Assembly (NCBI GenBank): GCA_048268885.1
Contig: JBLWUP010000022.1
Location: forward strand, 24,348 to 88,347
Direction of reading: 5' to 3'
DNA: 64,000 nucleotides
Source of the DNA: Pelagibius sp048268885
GTDB taxonomy: Bacteria > Pseudomonadota > Alphaproteobacteria > Kiloniellales > Kiloniellaceae
Position 1 is the first letter of the stretch. The number at the start of each line of letters is the position of its first letter. Shown piece by piece: positions 1 to 8,572 of this stretch. Under the pieces are notes generated by a model. It saw only the letters and a list, made by a program, of their open reading frames with translations, was not told where the DNA came from and did no database searches. The translations under genes were made by a program, and so were the position numbers.

Positions 1-44
1 AGCCGTGGAATCGCGGCTTCCGGCCGCTTGGAGGAGGACCGAAA

Positions 45-692
45 TTGGCGGAAAGCCTGGCCGAACGGGCCTATGACGCGCTGATGGCGGCGATCGCCGA
101 GGGCCGGCTGAAGCCGGGCCAGCGGGTGCGGGAGACCGCCTTCGCCGCGCAGCTGGGCATCAGCCGCACGCCGATCCGCGAGGCCCTGCAGCGCCTGGCC
201 CGCGACGGTCTCATCACCCTGGACGCGCGCAACGGCGCCCGGATCACCGAACTCTCCCTGGAGGCGATCCAGGAGCTTTACGATCTGCGGGAAATCCTGG
301 AAGGCAGCGCCGCGCGCTTCGCCGCGCAAAACGCCAAGGCCAACGACCTGCAGCGCCTGAACGCCATCCTGGCCAAGGAGGCCGAACACGGCGGCGACCC
401 GGTGGCGCTCGCCCGGCTCAACAAGCTGTTCCACAAGACGCTCTGCGAGGCCGCCTACAACCGCTACCTCAGCGAGGCGGTGGCGGCCTTCGCCACCACC
501 CTGCTCTTGCTCGGCCCGACGACGCTCGCCGCCGGCGGCCGCGCCGGCGAATCCCAGGCCGAACACCGCGCCATCGTCGAAGCCGTCGCCGCCGGCGACG
601 CCGCACGTGCAGAGAGCCTCATGCGCGCCCACATCCGCCGCGCGCGCGAGATCCGTTTGGCGATGGTCCTGGAGGAAGGCCTGGGGGTGTGA
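45..692 (+). CDS. GntR-family regulator, FCD (FadR/VanR) type
   Basis: Transcription regulator of 215 aa. Residues about 5-70 form a winged helix-turn-helix (the stretch around ISRTPIREALQRLARDGL is the usual recognition helix of GntR proteins), and about 80-210 form the all-helical FCD ligand-binding domain. Members bind small organic acids and usually repress a neighbouring catabolic operon. The start is TTG at 45, chosen because GAGGAGG lies 8 bases upstream and the protein begins right at the domain. Its target is not obvious: the genes to its left are outside the window and the next gene right belongs to an unrelated efflux cassette. Confidence 0.9.
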   Translation: MAESLAERAYDALMAAIAEGRLKPGQRVRETAFAAQLGISRTPIREALQRLARDGLITLDARNGARITELSLEAIQELYDLREILEGSAARFAAQNAKANDLQRLNAILAKEAEHGGDPVALARLNKLFHKTLCEAAYNRYLSEAVAAFATTLLLLGPTTLAAGGRAGESQAEHRAIVEAVAAGDAARAESLMRAHIRRAREIRLAMVLEEGLGV

Positions 693-1019
693 GGCGGCAG
701 GTGGCGCGGGCGCTCTGGTGGGGGCCAGCAAAGCATCAACAAAAAGAATGCCTACCGCAGCAGCGGAAGGCCTGATTCGCTCCCGGGCGCAGAGCCGAAG
801 TTATGCTGCATCGGCCGTAGCCACCAATGCGCCAGAAGCCGTCAAACGCGCCGCCCGTTTGCGGCCGTAGCCCGCTTCGTTGGGGTCGCCTTGCAGTCTT
901 GGCGCTGCGTCGCGGCTCATCGGGGCGCTTCAATCGTGACGATCTGGATCGCCATACCCCATTGACGTCAGTCATGGCAATCACTAGTTAGTAACTAATC
1001 ACTTACTAACAGGTCTCCT
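693..1019. other. Intergenic region without a gene
   Basis: No credible reading frame is visible in these 327 bases. The stretch becomes AT-richer towards its right end, where it holds the promoter and operator of the downstream TetR gene. A TTGACG at 962-967 could be a -35 element, but the hexamer 17 bases further on (TAGTTA) is a poor -10. It separates the GntR gene from the efflux cassette and may contain the left junction of that cassette. Confidence 0.5.
988..1009. promoter_or_regulatory. Candidate TetR operator
   Basis: TTAGTAACTAA at 988-998 is an inverted repeat around one central base, and TTACTAA at 1003-1009 is the exact reverse complement of TTAGTAA at 988-994. The site ends 11 bases before the TetR start codon, where an autorepressor would be expected to bind. 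The symmetry is seen; the role is inferred. Confidence 0.55.
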
Positions 1020-1646
1020 ATGCGCACACGAAAGACTGCCGAGGCCCGCAAGGCCGAAATCATCGACGCCACTCTGCGCCTCGCCGACAAGCTGGGCCCG
1101 GAGCGGCTGACGACGGAGGCTGTTGCAGAGGCCGTGGGGCTGACCCAGCCAGGCATATTCCGGCATTTTCCGAAAAAGCAAGATTTGTGGGAGGCGGTCG
1201 CGGCGCGCATCGGTGCGATGATGGAAGCGCGCTGGGCGAAGGCCCATCACCCGGATACCACGCCCATCGACCAGATTCGCGCGCTGATTGCCGCACAGTT
1301 GCGGCTGATCCAATCTACACCGGCAATCCCGGCGATCCTGTTTTCGCGGGAGTTGCACACCAAGAACAAGGGGCTGCGCCAAGCCTTTTTCTGTCTCATG
1401 AGCCACTTCCACCGGCTGATTGCCGATTTGGTGGCGGGAGCCAGCAAGAGGGGAGAACTGCGCCGCAATCTTGATGCCGACGATGCGGCATATCTCATCA
1501 TCGGACTGGTTCAAGGCCTTGCCGTGAGATGGTCTATCAGCGGCCGGAAATTCGATCTTCCAGAGGAAGGTCACCGGCTCTTGGAGCTTCAGTTGAGTGG
1601 GTTTGCATCTGACAGCGGAGCCGCCCAAAAGGAGGCGGCGTCATGA
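1020..1646 (+). CDS. TetR/AcrR-family transcriptional regulator
   Basis: DNA-binding repressor of 208 aa. Residues about 8-55 carry the TetR helix-turn-helix (AEAVGLTQPGIFRHFPKKQDLW is typical), followed by a helical C-terminal ligand domain. It is the first gene of a tightly packed set: its last codons overlap the start of the HlyD gene by 4 bases (ATGA), so it is co-transcribed with the exporter it probably controls. A dyad just upstream (988-1009) suggests autoregulation. Its base composition is visibly less GC-rich than the flanking iron locus. Confidence 0.93.
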   Translation: MRTRKTAEARKAEIIDATLRLADKLGPERLTTEAVAEAVGLTQPGIFRHFPKKQDLWEAVAARIGAMMEARWAKAHHPDTTPIDQIRALIAAQLRLIQSTPAIPAILFSRELHTKNKGLRQAFFCLMSHFHRLIADLVAGASKRGELRRNLDADDAAYLIIGLVQGLAVRWSISGRKFDLPEEGHRLLELQLSGFASDSGAAQKEAAS

Positions 1647-2806
1647 GAAAACGGATCTTCCGATATTTGCTGGCGCTGCTGGTACTCGGCGCTGCCGGGG
1701 CTGCCGTCTTCCTCTTTTTCTTGATGCGCCCCTTGCCCGTGGAGACCGCGCGGCACGCTAAAGACGTGCCGGTGCAGATCTTCGGCCTCGGCACAGTCGA
1801 GGCACGCATCCTCTCGAAGATTGGATTCGAGGCCGGGGCAGCCCTTGTCGAGCTGAACGCCGATCACGGGGACCGGGTCGCGACGGGCGAAGTTCTGGCG
1901 CGCTTGCACAGCGCAGAGCAAGACGCTCGTGTCGCCAAGGCGAAGGCAGGAGTCGTCAACGCCGAGGCAGCAGTGCGAATGGCGGAGGCCGCTGTCGGCA
2001 AAGCCCGTGCCGTTCTTGCGCAGAAGAGGCAGACGAACAAGCGCAGGCAAGCGCTCGTGGCCCGGCAGACGGTCTCGGTGGAGGCCGCCGAGGAATCGCA
2101 GATGGAAGAAGACGTGGCTGCCGCCGAACTAGCGGTGGCGATCAGCGATGTCGAGGTTGCCAAAGCTGCGCTCGAAGACGCCGGAGCGCAATACGAGCTG
2201 GAGAAGGTCTTGCTCGATCATCACGTCCTGAAAGCTCCCTATGATGCGATTGTCGTTCAGCGCCACAAAGAGTTGGGCGCGGTTCTCAGCCCCGGCGAAC
2301 CACTGTTTACCCTTGTGGCCCCGGAGACGGTCTGGGTGCTGGCCTACGTCGATGAAGCGCGCGCGGGTGGTATTCGTCTCGGCCAGCGCACGAAAGTGCG
2401 TTTGCGGTCACTGCCCAGTCAGATGTTCCAGGGCCATGTGACCCGCATCGACATCGAGAGCGACCGGGTAAGTGAGGAACGCCGCGTCTACATCTCCTGC
2501 GACAAGTGCCCGGAAAACTTTCACCTTGGTGAACAGGCCGAAGTCTTCATTACCACGGCCGTTTTGGATGAAGCGCTACTGGCCCCCGAGACGGTGGTGG
2601 ACGGTTTCGACGGAACCAAGGGTACTGTGTGGACTGTCGAGCATGGTGAACTGCGCCGCCGTGAGATCGCGTTTGGCCGGAGAACACTCGACTCGCGCCT
2701 TGAGATCGTCGAGAGCCTGCCGGACGGCGTGCAGGTTGTGACCACCTTGCGACCGGGACTGCGGGAAGGCCGCGCGGCGATAGTGCTGAAGGAGACGTCG
2801 CCATGA
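1643..2806 (+). CDS. HlyD-type periplasmic adaptor of an ABC exporter
   Basis: Membrane-fusion protein of 387 aa with one N-terminal transmembrane anchor (residues about 8-28). It then has a split lipoyl domain, a long Ala/Glu/Lys-rich helical hairpin (about 90-190) and a beta-barrel/membrane-proximal part. It should link the inner-membrane permease and ATPase encoded next to an outer-membrane channel. No TolC-like gene is in the window. It overlaps both neighbours by 4 bases, indicating translational coupling. An uncommon pair of cysteines (C286 and C289, in SCDKCPENFH) lies in the beta-barrel region. This resembles DevB/MacA-type adaptors; the substrate is unknown. Confidence 0.9.
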   Translation: MRKRIFRYLLALLVLGAAGAAVFLFFLMRPLPVETARHAKDVPVQIFGLGTVEARILSKIGFEAGAALVELNADHGDRVATGEVLARLHSAEQDARVAKAKAGVVNAEAAVRMAEAAVGKARAVLAQKRQTNKRRQALVARQTVSVEAAEESQMEEDVAAAELAVAISDVEVAKAALEDAGAQYELEKVLLDHHVLKAPYDAIVVQRHKELGAVLSPGEPLFTLVAPETVWVLAYVDEARAGGIRLGQRTKVRLRSLPSQMFQGHVTRIDIESDRVSEERRVYISCDKCPENFHLGEQAEVFITTAVLDEALLAPETVVDGFDGTKGTVWTVEHGELRRREIAFGRRTLDSRLEIVESLPDGVQVVTTLRPGLREGRAAIVLKETSP

Positions 2807-3936
2807 ATCTGGCTTATCGCGACATCCGGCACAATTTGGGGCGCTTCCTGCTGACCTGCTTCGGCCTCGGCCTGCTGCTGGGCGTAGTTCTGTCGATGAT
2901 CGGCATTTACCGAGGGCTGGTTGAGGATGCGCTGACGCTGGCGCGCAGTCCCGCCGTCGATGTCTGGGTCGTGGAATCGGGCACGCGCGGACCGTTCGCC
3001 GAATCTTCGCGGATTCCCGGCGACACGCGCGAGGCGATTGCCCGGCTCCAGGGCGTCAGCGCAGCGGGCAGCGTCACCTATCAGTCCGTTGAAACGCTGC
3101 ATCGCGGCGAAAAGCTCCGGCTCTATGTCGTGGGCTACGAGCCGGGCCGTCCCGGCGGTCCCAAACAAGTCGCCACCGGACGCCGGATTGCCCGGAGCCA
3201 CTATGAAATGGTCGCCGACATTCGCTCCGGGTTGTCACTTGGCGACCGCGTCAAGCTGGGTCGCAACACCTTCGCCGTCGTCGGTCTGACCGACGGGCAA
3301 GTATCCTCGGGCGGCGATCCGGTCGTCTATTTGACACTGCTGGATTCGCAGGAGCTTCAATTCGAGCTCGCGCCGCCCGCCGCCCGGCGGGAGGTCGCGC
3401 GGGGCAACGGCCCCGGCAGCACCGACACGATCAACGCCGTCGTTGCCCGCGTCTCACCGAACATCTCGGCGGAAAGTGTGGCGGACGCGGTGCGCCGCTG
3501 GAAGCATCTCTCGGCAACTACACAGGCCGGACAGGAGGTCATCCTGACCCAATCGGTCGTCGAGCGGGCACGCAAGCAAATCGGGCTGTTTACGGCGATC
3601 CTTTTGCTGGTCTCCGCCGTGATTATTGCGCTGATACTTTACACTATGACGATGGACAAGATACGGGAGATCGCCACACTCAAACTCATCGGCGCGCCCG
3701 ATCGGACGATTATCGGCCTGGTCCTGCAGCAGGCTCTCGCCATGGGGGTGATCGGATTCGGCTTCGGAACGTTTCTGATTATGACCATCAAGGACTACTT
3801 CCCGCGCCGCGTCGTCCTCCAGCCAGAGGACGGGCTGGCGCTGGCGGCGGCGGTGATCCTCGTCTGCGTCGTCGCAAGCGGGCTCGGGGTACGCCTTGCG
3901 CTCAAGGTCGATCCAGCAACGGCACTAGCGGGCTGA
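2803..3936 (+). CDS. FtsX/MacB-type ABC transporter permease
   Basis: Permease of 377 aa with the FtsX-family layout. One transmembrane helix lies near the N-terminus (about 15-37), followed by a large periplasmic domain (about 40-250) and three helices near the C-terminus (about 260-290, 305-330 and 345-370). The cytoplasmic sequence MDKIREIATLKLIGAPDRTI before the third helix is characteristic of DevC/MacB permeases. Such mechanotransmission permeases do not import; they drive efflux with a HlyD adaptor. It overlaps the HlyD gene by 4 bases and the ATPase follows after 2 bases. Confidence 0.92.
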   Translation: MNLAYRDIRHNLGRFLLTCFGLGLLLGVVLSMIGIYRGLVEDALTLARSPAVDVWVVESGTRGPFAESSRIPGDTREAIARLQGVSAAGSVTYQSVETLHRGEKLRLYVVGYEPGRPGGPKQVATGRRIARSHYEMVADIRSGLSLGDRVKLGRNTFAVVGLTDGQVSSGGDPVVYLTLLDSQELQFELAPPAARREVARGNGPGSTDTINAVVARVSPNISAESVADAVRRWKHLSATTQAGQEVILTQSVVERARKQIGLFTAILLLVSAVIIALILYTMTMDKIREIATLKLIGAPDRTIIGLVLQQALAMGVIGFGFGTFLIMTIKDYFPRRVVLQPEDGLALAAAVILVCVVASGLGVRLALKVDPATALAG

Positions 3937-3938
3937 CA

Positions 3939-4676
3939 ATGAGCGCCCCCGTTCACGACGTCCCCCTTGTCCATGTGCGCAACGTCTCGAAGCATTTCGG
4001 ACAGGGCGAAACCCGCGTCGATGCCCTGCGTGAGGTGAGCCTGGAAGTCTATCCGGGTCAGGTCGTGGCGCTGCTTGGCCCAAGCGGTTCGGGCAAGACA
4101 ACACTCCTGAACGTCATCGGCTGCATTCTAGAACCGAGCAGCGGTTGGGTGAACCTGGATGGCGAGGTGGTCTATGATGGTCACTGGCTGCGCAGCGATC
4201 TGCGCAGGCTCCGTCTGGAGAAGATTGGATTCATTTTTCAGTTCCACAACCTTCTCCCCTTCCTCAACAGCACCGATAACATCGCCTTAGTGCTCAGCCT
4301 GGCTGGGTTTGACACGGCGGAAGCAAAACGGCGTGCGGTCGAGCTCTTGGACTATCTGGAAGTCGGGCACCGCAAAAATTCCCTGCCCGCCAATCTCTCC
4401 GGCGGCGAAGCCCAGCGGGTAGCGATTGCCCGCGCGCTCGCCAACCGGCCGCGGATCATCCTCGCCGACGAGCCCACCGCGGCACTGGATTCACAGCGCG
4501 CGGGGATCGTCATGGACCTGTTGCGCAAAGTCGCCGCAGAGCAGGAAGCCGCGATCTTGGCTGTCACCCACGACGAGAAGATATTCGACCGCTTCGATCG
4601 TATTTTTCATCTGAGAGACGGCCACCTGGAATCAGCGGCATCGAACACTTCCGGGCGACAGCCTGTTCATAACTGA
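3939..4676 (+). CDS. ABC transporter ATP-binding protein (DevA/LolD/MacB type)
   Basis: ATPase of 245 aa powering the adjacent FtsX-type permease. Walker A is GPSGSGKTT (around residue 47), the Q-loop is FIFQFHNLL, the signature is LSGGEAQRVAIARAL and Walker B is IILADEPTAALD, so all catalytic elements are present. It is the last gene of the TetR-HlyD-permease-ATPase cassette. Its 3' end overlaps the convergent PepSY gene on the other strand by 113 bases, which is unusual and may mark the right junction of an inserted segment. Confidence 0.94.
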   Translation: MSAPVHDVPLVHVRNVSKHFGQGETRVDALREVSLEVYPGQVVALLGPSGSGKTTLLNVIGCILEPSSGWVNLDGEVVYDGHWLRSDLRRLRLEKIGFIFQFHNLLPFLNSTDNIALVLSLAGFDTAEAKRRAVELLDYLEVGHRKNSLPANLSGGEAQRVAIARALANRPRIILADEPTAALDSQRAGIVMDLLRKVAAEQEAAILAVTHDEKIFDRFDRIFHLRDGHLESAASNTSGRQPVHN

Positions 4677-5892
4677 GGCCCGCCTCCGCCGCGCGCTCCC
4701 CACGCCGCCTCCGCGCCGCGCGCTTCTTCCACCAGATGACGATACCCGTCACTGACAGCATGAAGATCACCAGCCCCGTCACGCAGATGACGATGCGGCC
4801 GGGGAGCCCGGCGATGGTGCCGCCGTGGATCGGGTATTGGAGCTGCTCGAAGATCTCGCCGACGGTGCCGCGGCCGGGGGTGTCGGCGCGCAGCAGGCGG
4901 CCGTCGGCGCCGTCGAAGAAGAACCAGGGGCTGCCCAGCGGCTGCCCGTCGTGGCTGCCGTAGCCGGCGGCGTAGTAGTTGTAGAGCGTGTTGTAGTAGA
5001 GCCCGTAGACCGGCATCTCGAGGTCGAGGTCCCGCGCCGCCGCCTCGGCCTTCGCCAGGATCTCGGCGTAGTCCGGACCGCGCAAGCCGATCTGCTCGGC
5101 GGTCCAGGACTGGCGCTGGTAGTAGACGCTCTGCTCCACCGGCGAGAACAGCGAGACCACCGGGCGGAAGACCCGATCCGGCAGGTTCATGGCCACGGAA
5201 CTGACCGCCACCGGCAGCAGGATGAGCCACAGCCAGAGCCCGCCGGCGCGGTGCAGGTCCAGGTTCGTGCGGTAGCTCCCCGCGCCGCGCTTCACCTGCC
5301 AGGCGGTCTTCCATTTTGAGAAAAAGGGCCCTGTAAAGAAGAACTGGCCGCGCGGGAAGGTCAGCACCAGCGCGATGAAGCAGTCGAGGGTCCAGGCGAT
5401 GGCGACCACCCCCATGAGGAAGTAGCCCCAGATGCCCGGCAGGGTGAGCGTGTGGTGGAACTCGTAGATGAAGGGGATGATGTCTTCCGCCGTCAGCGCG
5501 AAACGCGCCCAGTAGCGGGTCGCCAGGGTCTCGCCCGTCGTGGGGTCTAGGTAGATCCAGTTGTAGTCGACCTCCGGGTAGGCGCCGGTCACCGGGTCCG
5601 GCCGCGGCTCGCCGACGGCCAGGGCGGGATGCTCCGCCTCGCCTTCGCTTTCGATATAGATGATCTCGAGCTGCGGGTGGTCGGCCTGCGCCCGCGCGGC
5701 CAGCTCGACCAGCCCCAGCGGCGCGCCCGTCTGCGCCGTCCTGGCCGGCACCCAATAGAACTGCGGATTCAGCCATTCGTCGATCTCGTGATGGAACGCG
5801 AGGATCGCGCCGGTCAGCCCGGCCAGGGCGAGAAAAACCGCCGTGGCCAGGCCGAGGTAGCGGTGCAGAAGGACGAGGACGCGCCGGATCAT
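4564..5892 (-). CDS. PepSY-associated transmembrane protein of an iron-uptake locus
   Basis: Inner-membrane protein of 442 aa. It has a first helix at about 13-35 (HRYLGLATAVFLALAGLTG), further helices near 150-170, 205-230 and 370-390, and PepSY-type periplasmic segments between. Proteins of this family sit beside TonB siderophore receptors and are thought to reduce or unload the ferric siderophore; that role is inferred. It begins 4 bases after the receptor stop, so the two are one transcript. The last 37 codons are antisense to the end of the ABC ATPase gene and look like read-through into inserted DNA. The family part ends soon after VIWWKKRAARRR. Confidence 0.88.
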   Translation of the reverse strand: MIRRVLVLLHRYLGLATAVFLALAGLTGAILAFHHEIDEWLNPQFYWVPARTAQTGAPLGLVELAARAQADHPQLEIIYIESEGEAEHPALAVGEPRPDPVTGAYPEVDYNWIYLDPTTGETLATRYWARFALTAEDIIPFIYEFHHTLTLPGIWGYFLMGVVAIAWTLDCFIALVLTFPRGQFFFTGPFFSKWKTAWQVKRGAGSYRTNLDLHRAGGLWLWLILLPVAVSSVAMNLPDRVFRPVVSLFSPVEQSVYYQRQSWTAEQIGLRGPDYAEILAKAEAAARDLDLEMPVYGLYYNTLYNYYAAGYGSHDGQPLGSPWFFFDGADGRLLRADTPGRGTVGEIFEQLQYPIHGGTIAGLPGRIVICVTGLVIFMLSVTGIVIWWKKRAARRRRGERAAEAGLSYEQAVARKCSMPLIPGGRLSDEKYDRSGRISSRRG

Positions 5893-5896
5893 GGGA

Positions 5897-8395
5897 CTAC
5901 CAGTGGTAGGACATGCCGGCGATCACGCGCAGGCCCGTGCCGTAGTAACAGGACCCGGCCGTGCAGATGGTGACGTACTCCCTGTCGAAGATGTTGTTGG
6001 CGTTGACCTGAAAGGAGAGGTTCTCGTTCCAGTCGTAGCTGAGTGCCGCGTCGGCCAGGACGTAGCTGGAATTCTCCGAGTCGTTGGCCAGGTCGTTGTA
6101 GGTCGGCCCGACAAAACGCAGGCCGCCGCCGATGCCGAGGCCTTCCAGCGCGCCGTCCTGGAAGCGGTAGTTCAGCCAGGCTGCCGCGGTGTGCTCCGGC
6201 ACGTTGACCGGCCGCTTGCCGAGGTCGGCTTCGTTGCTCTTGGTGACCTCGGCGTCGAGATAGGTGTAGGAGGCCGAGAGATCCAAGCCCGCCATGAGCG
6301 TGGCCTTGGCCTCCAGCTCGACGCCGCGGGTCCGCACCTCGCCGGTCTGGACCGAGCTGAAGAGGTCGTCCGGGTCCACGGTCAGGACGTTGGTCTTGGT
6401 CAGCTGGAAGGCCGCGACCGTGAAGAGGGCATTGAAATCCTTGGGCTCGTACTTCAGGCCGACCTCGTACTGCGTCGACTCCTCCGGCACGAAGGTTTCG
6501 CCCTGCCGCGTGGTGCCGTTCTGCGGGGTGAAGCCCTCGGTGTAGCTGGCGTAGGGGGCCATGCCGTTGTCGAAGAGGTAGGTCAGGCCGACACGGCCGG
6601 TGAAGGCGTCGTCGGTCTTGGTCTCGCTGACGCCGGTCATCCGGTCTTCGGTTTCCTGCTCCACGTAGCTGAAGCGGCCGCCCAGCGTCAGGACCAGGCT
6701 GTCGTAAAGGGTGACTTGGTCCTGCAGGTAGGCGCCGGCCTGCTGCAGGGTCTGCCGGGTGCGCTGATAGGCATCGGGCACCGTCGCGCCGGTATAGACG
6801 ACGTTGTTGATGTTCAGCGGATCGGCGGCGCCGTAGTGGTAGCTGAAGGTGTCGACGCTGTGGCTGTAGTCCAGGCCGAAGAGAGCGACGTGGAAGGTCG
6901 GCCCCACTTCGAAGCGCGCTTCCACTTGGTTGTCGATGGCGAACTGGTGCACCGTGTCCGGCGAAGACCAGACCGTGCGGGTGATCGTGCCGGTGGCGGG
7001 GTCGAATCCCTCGGCGGACACGCCTTGATAATCCACGTCGACGTAGGTGTAGCGGGCCTTCTGGCGGATCTCCCAGACCTCGTCGAGGCGGTGGCGGGCG
7101 TCGTAGCCGATGGCGAACTGCTCGTGGTCGAACTCGTCGAACCCGGGCTCGCCCGCGACCACATCGGTGCGGACTTCCTCGGTCGCAAGCGTGCCGAAGG
7201 CGGTGGGGCGACGGTCGTGCATGTAGTCGGCGAGGAGCGTGATGCTGGTATCGTCGTCCGGATTCCAGGTCAGCGCCGGCGCGAAGAAGATACGCCGGTC
7301 TTCCTGCGGTGTGCCGTCGTTGTAGTCGAACTCGGTGTGAGAGGTGCGCGCCACGCCCGTCAGACGGAACAGGAGGCTCTCATCCTCGGTCACGGCGCCG
7401 CCGATGTCGAAGGCGCCCTGCAGACGCTCCCAGCTGCCGCCCTCCAGCCGCAGGTCCTGCGTCATGTCCGCACGCGGGCGCTTGGTGGTGCGGTCGATCA
7501 CGCCGCCCGCCTCGGCCTGGCCGTAGAGCGCGCCGCTGGGCCCGCGCATCATGTCGACGCGCTCGATGCCGTAAGGTTCCGTGGTGTAGAGCGCGAAGAA
7601 GTTGCCGTCCATGCGCAGGCCGTCGCGGAAGGAACCGGTGGTCACCGAGTCGAAACCGCGGATCTGGATGCTGTCGAAACCGCGCGGATCGACGCCGTAG
7701 GCGTCGACGTTGACGCCCGGGGTGTAGCGCATCGCCTCGGCCACCGTCTTGGTGTTGCGGTCGTCCATCTCGTCGCGGCCGACGGTGGAGACGGACTGTG
7801 GCGTCTCCAGCGCCGGGGTGTCGGTCTTGGTCGCCGCGGTGGAGTAGTGCGACACGTAACCCTTGGTCGGCTGCAGCGAGGTGATGTTGCGGTAGTCCTC
7901 GATGCTGATCACGTCGGTGGGCGCGCCCGCCGCCGCCGCGCCGCCGGACGCGGTCCGCACCACCGCCGAACTCTCGGAAGTGAAGTCGTAGGTCAGCCCG
8001 GAGGACGCCAGCAGGCGGCCGAGCCCTTCCTCGGCGGTCATCTCGCCGGAGAGGCCGTCGCTGGCCAGGCCCTGCAGGTCCTCGCTCTTGAACACCACCT
8101 GAATGCCGGTTGCCTGGGCGTAGGCCAGCAGCGCGCCGGCCAGGTCCTGGGCGGGGATGGCGAAGCGCCAGCGTTTTTCGGCCTGGGCCACTTCCTGGCC
8201 CCCGTTTTGCCCCTCACCCTGGGCCGCCAGCACGGGCGCCCCGGGCACCGCCAGACAGCCCAGCACCGCCGTGGTCAACAACAGGCCGCCGCGCCGACGC
8301 GCGCCCGGCCGGCAAACCGCGGCATGGCTCTTCCTTGCCAGGGCCCCATCGTGATCGCTGCCCGGCTCTTCCCCTGCAATGATTGTCTTCAACAT
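5897..8395 (-). CDS. TonB-dependent siderophore receptor with N-terminal STN signalling domain
   Basis: Outer-membrane transducer. After a signal peptide ending near APVLAAQG comes an STN domain (FAIPAQDLAGALLAYAQATG), then the plug (TKTVAEAMRYTPGVNVDAYG region) and a 22-strand barrel ending in an aromatic residue (GMSYHW). The STN domain passes the ligand signal to the FecR protein encoded upstream. I prefer ATG at 8395 (832 aa). The frame is open from 8467, but the extra 24 residues precede the signal peptide, and from 8395 the distance to the shared upstream promoter motif (8503-8529) matches that of fecR. Closest in type to FpvA/FhuE receptors; the siderophore is unknown. Confidence 0.93.
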   Translation of the reverse strand: MLKTIIAGEEPGSDHDGALARKSHAAVCRPGARRRGGLLLTTAVLGCLAVPGAPVLAAQGEGQNGGQEVAQAEKRWRFAIPAQDLAGALLAYAQATGIQVVFKSEDLQGLASDGLSGEMTAEEGLGRLLASSGLTYDFTSESSAVVRTASGGAAAAGAPTDVISIEDYRNITSLQPTKGYVSHYSTAATKTDTPALETPQSVSTVGRDEMDDRNTKTVAEAMRYTPGVNVDAYGVDPRGFDSIQIRGFDSVTTGSFRDGLRMDGNFFALYTTEPYGIERVDMMRGPSGALYGQAEAGGVIDRTTKRPRADMTQDLRLEGGSWERLQGAFDIGGAVTEDESLLFRLTGVARTSHTEFDYNDGTPQEDRRIFFAPALTWNPDDDTSITLLADYMHDRRPTAFGTLATEEVRTDVVAGEPGFDEFDHEQFAIGYDARHRLDEVWEIRQKARYTYVDVDYQGVSAEGFDPATGTITRTVWSSPDTVHQFAIDNQVEARFEVGPTFHVALFGLDYSHSVDTFSYHYGAADPLNINNVVYTGATVPDAYQRTRQTLQQAGAYLQDQVTLYDSLVLTLGGRFSYVEQETEDRMTGVSETKTDDAFTGRVGLTYLFDNGMAPYASYTEGFTPQNGTTRQGETFVPEESTQYEVGLKYEPKDFNALFTVAAFQLTKTNVLTVDPDDLFSSVQTGEVRTRGVELEAKATLMAGLDLSASYTYLDAEVTKSNEADLGKRPVNVPEHTAAAWLNYRFQDGALEGLGIGGGLRFVGPTYNDLANDSENSSYVLADAALSYDWNENLSFQVNANNIFDREYVTICTAGSCYYGTGLRVIAGMSYHW

Positions 8396-8502
8396 CCCCG
8401 TCGCCCGCTTATTGGGGGGCCGGATAGCCCCCGCCCCCGAAATACTGAAAATGCGACACATTCGCATCGCGATCCAAAAGAGAGACGCCTCGCCGCGCGG
8501 CC

Positions 8503-8529
8503 TGCCTAACCCTCTTGCGTGATTTTTTT
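8503..8529 (-). promoter_or_regulatory. Candidate FecI-type ECF promoter upstream of the receptor
   Basis: Read on the minus strand, AAAAAT and GGGTTAGGCA are separated so that 12 bases lie between AAAAAT and TTAGGCA. The same two blocks, 13 bases apart, occur upstream of fecR at 9692-9717 in the same orientation. The spacing suits -35 and -10 elements of an ECF promoter read by the FecI sigma factor encoded here. The repeat is seen; the function is inferred. Confidence 0.45.
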
Positions 8530-8572
8530 GTCCGGCCTTCCGGAAGGGGCCGCCGGTGGCGGCCTTCCCGCC

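Noticed and set aside
5891..8509. 872-codon plus-strand frame opposite the TonB receptor
   Set aside because: Shadow of the receptor, which has plug, STN and barrel features on the other strand.
8542..8568. Strong GGCCGCC-GGT-GGCGGCC hairpin just after fecR
   Set aside because: In the direction of fecR transcription it is followed by A residues, not U, so it is not an intrinsic terminator; kept only as a possible mRNA structure.
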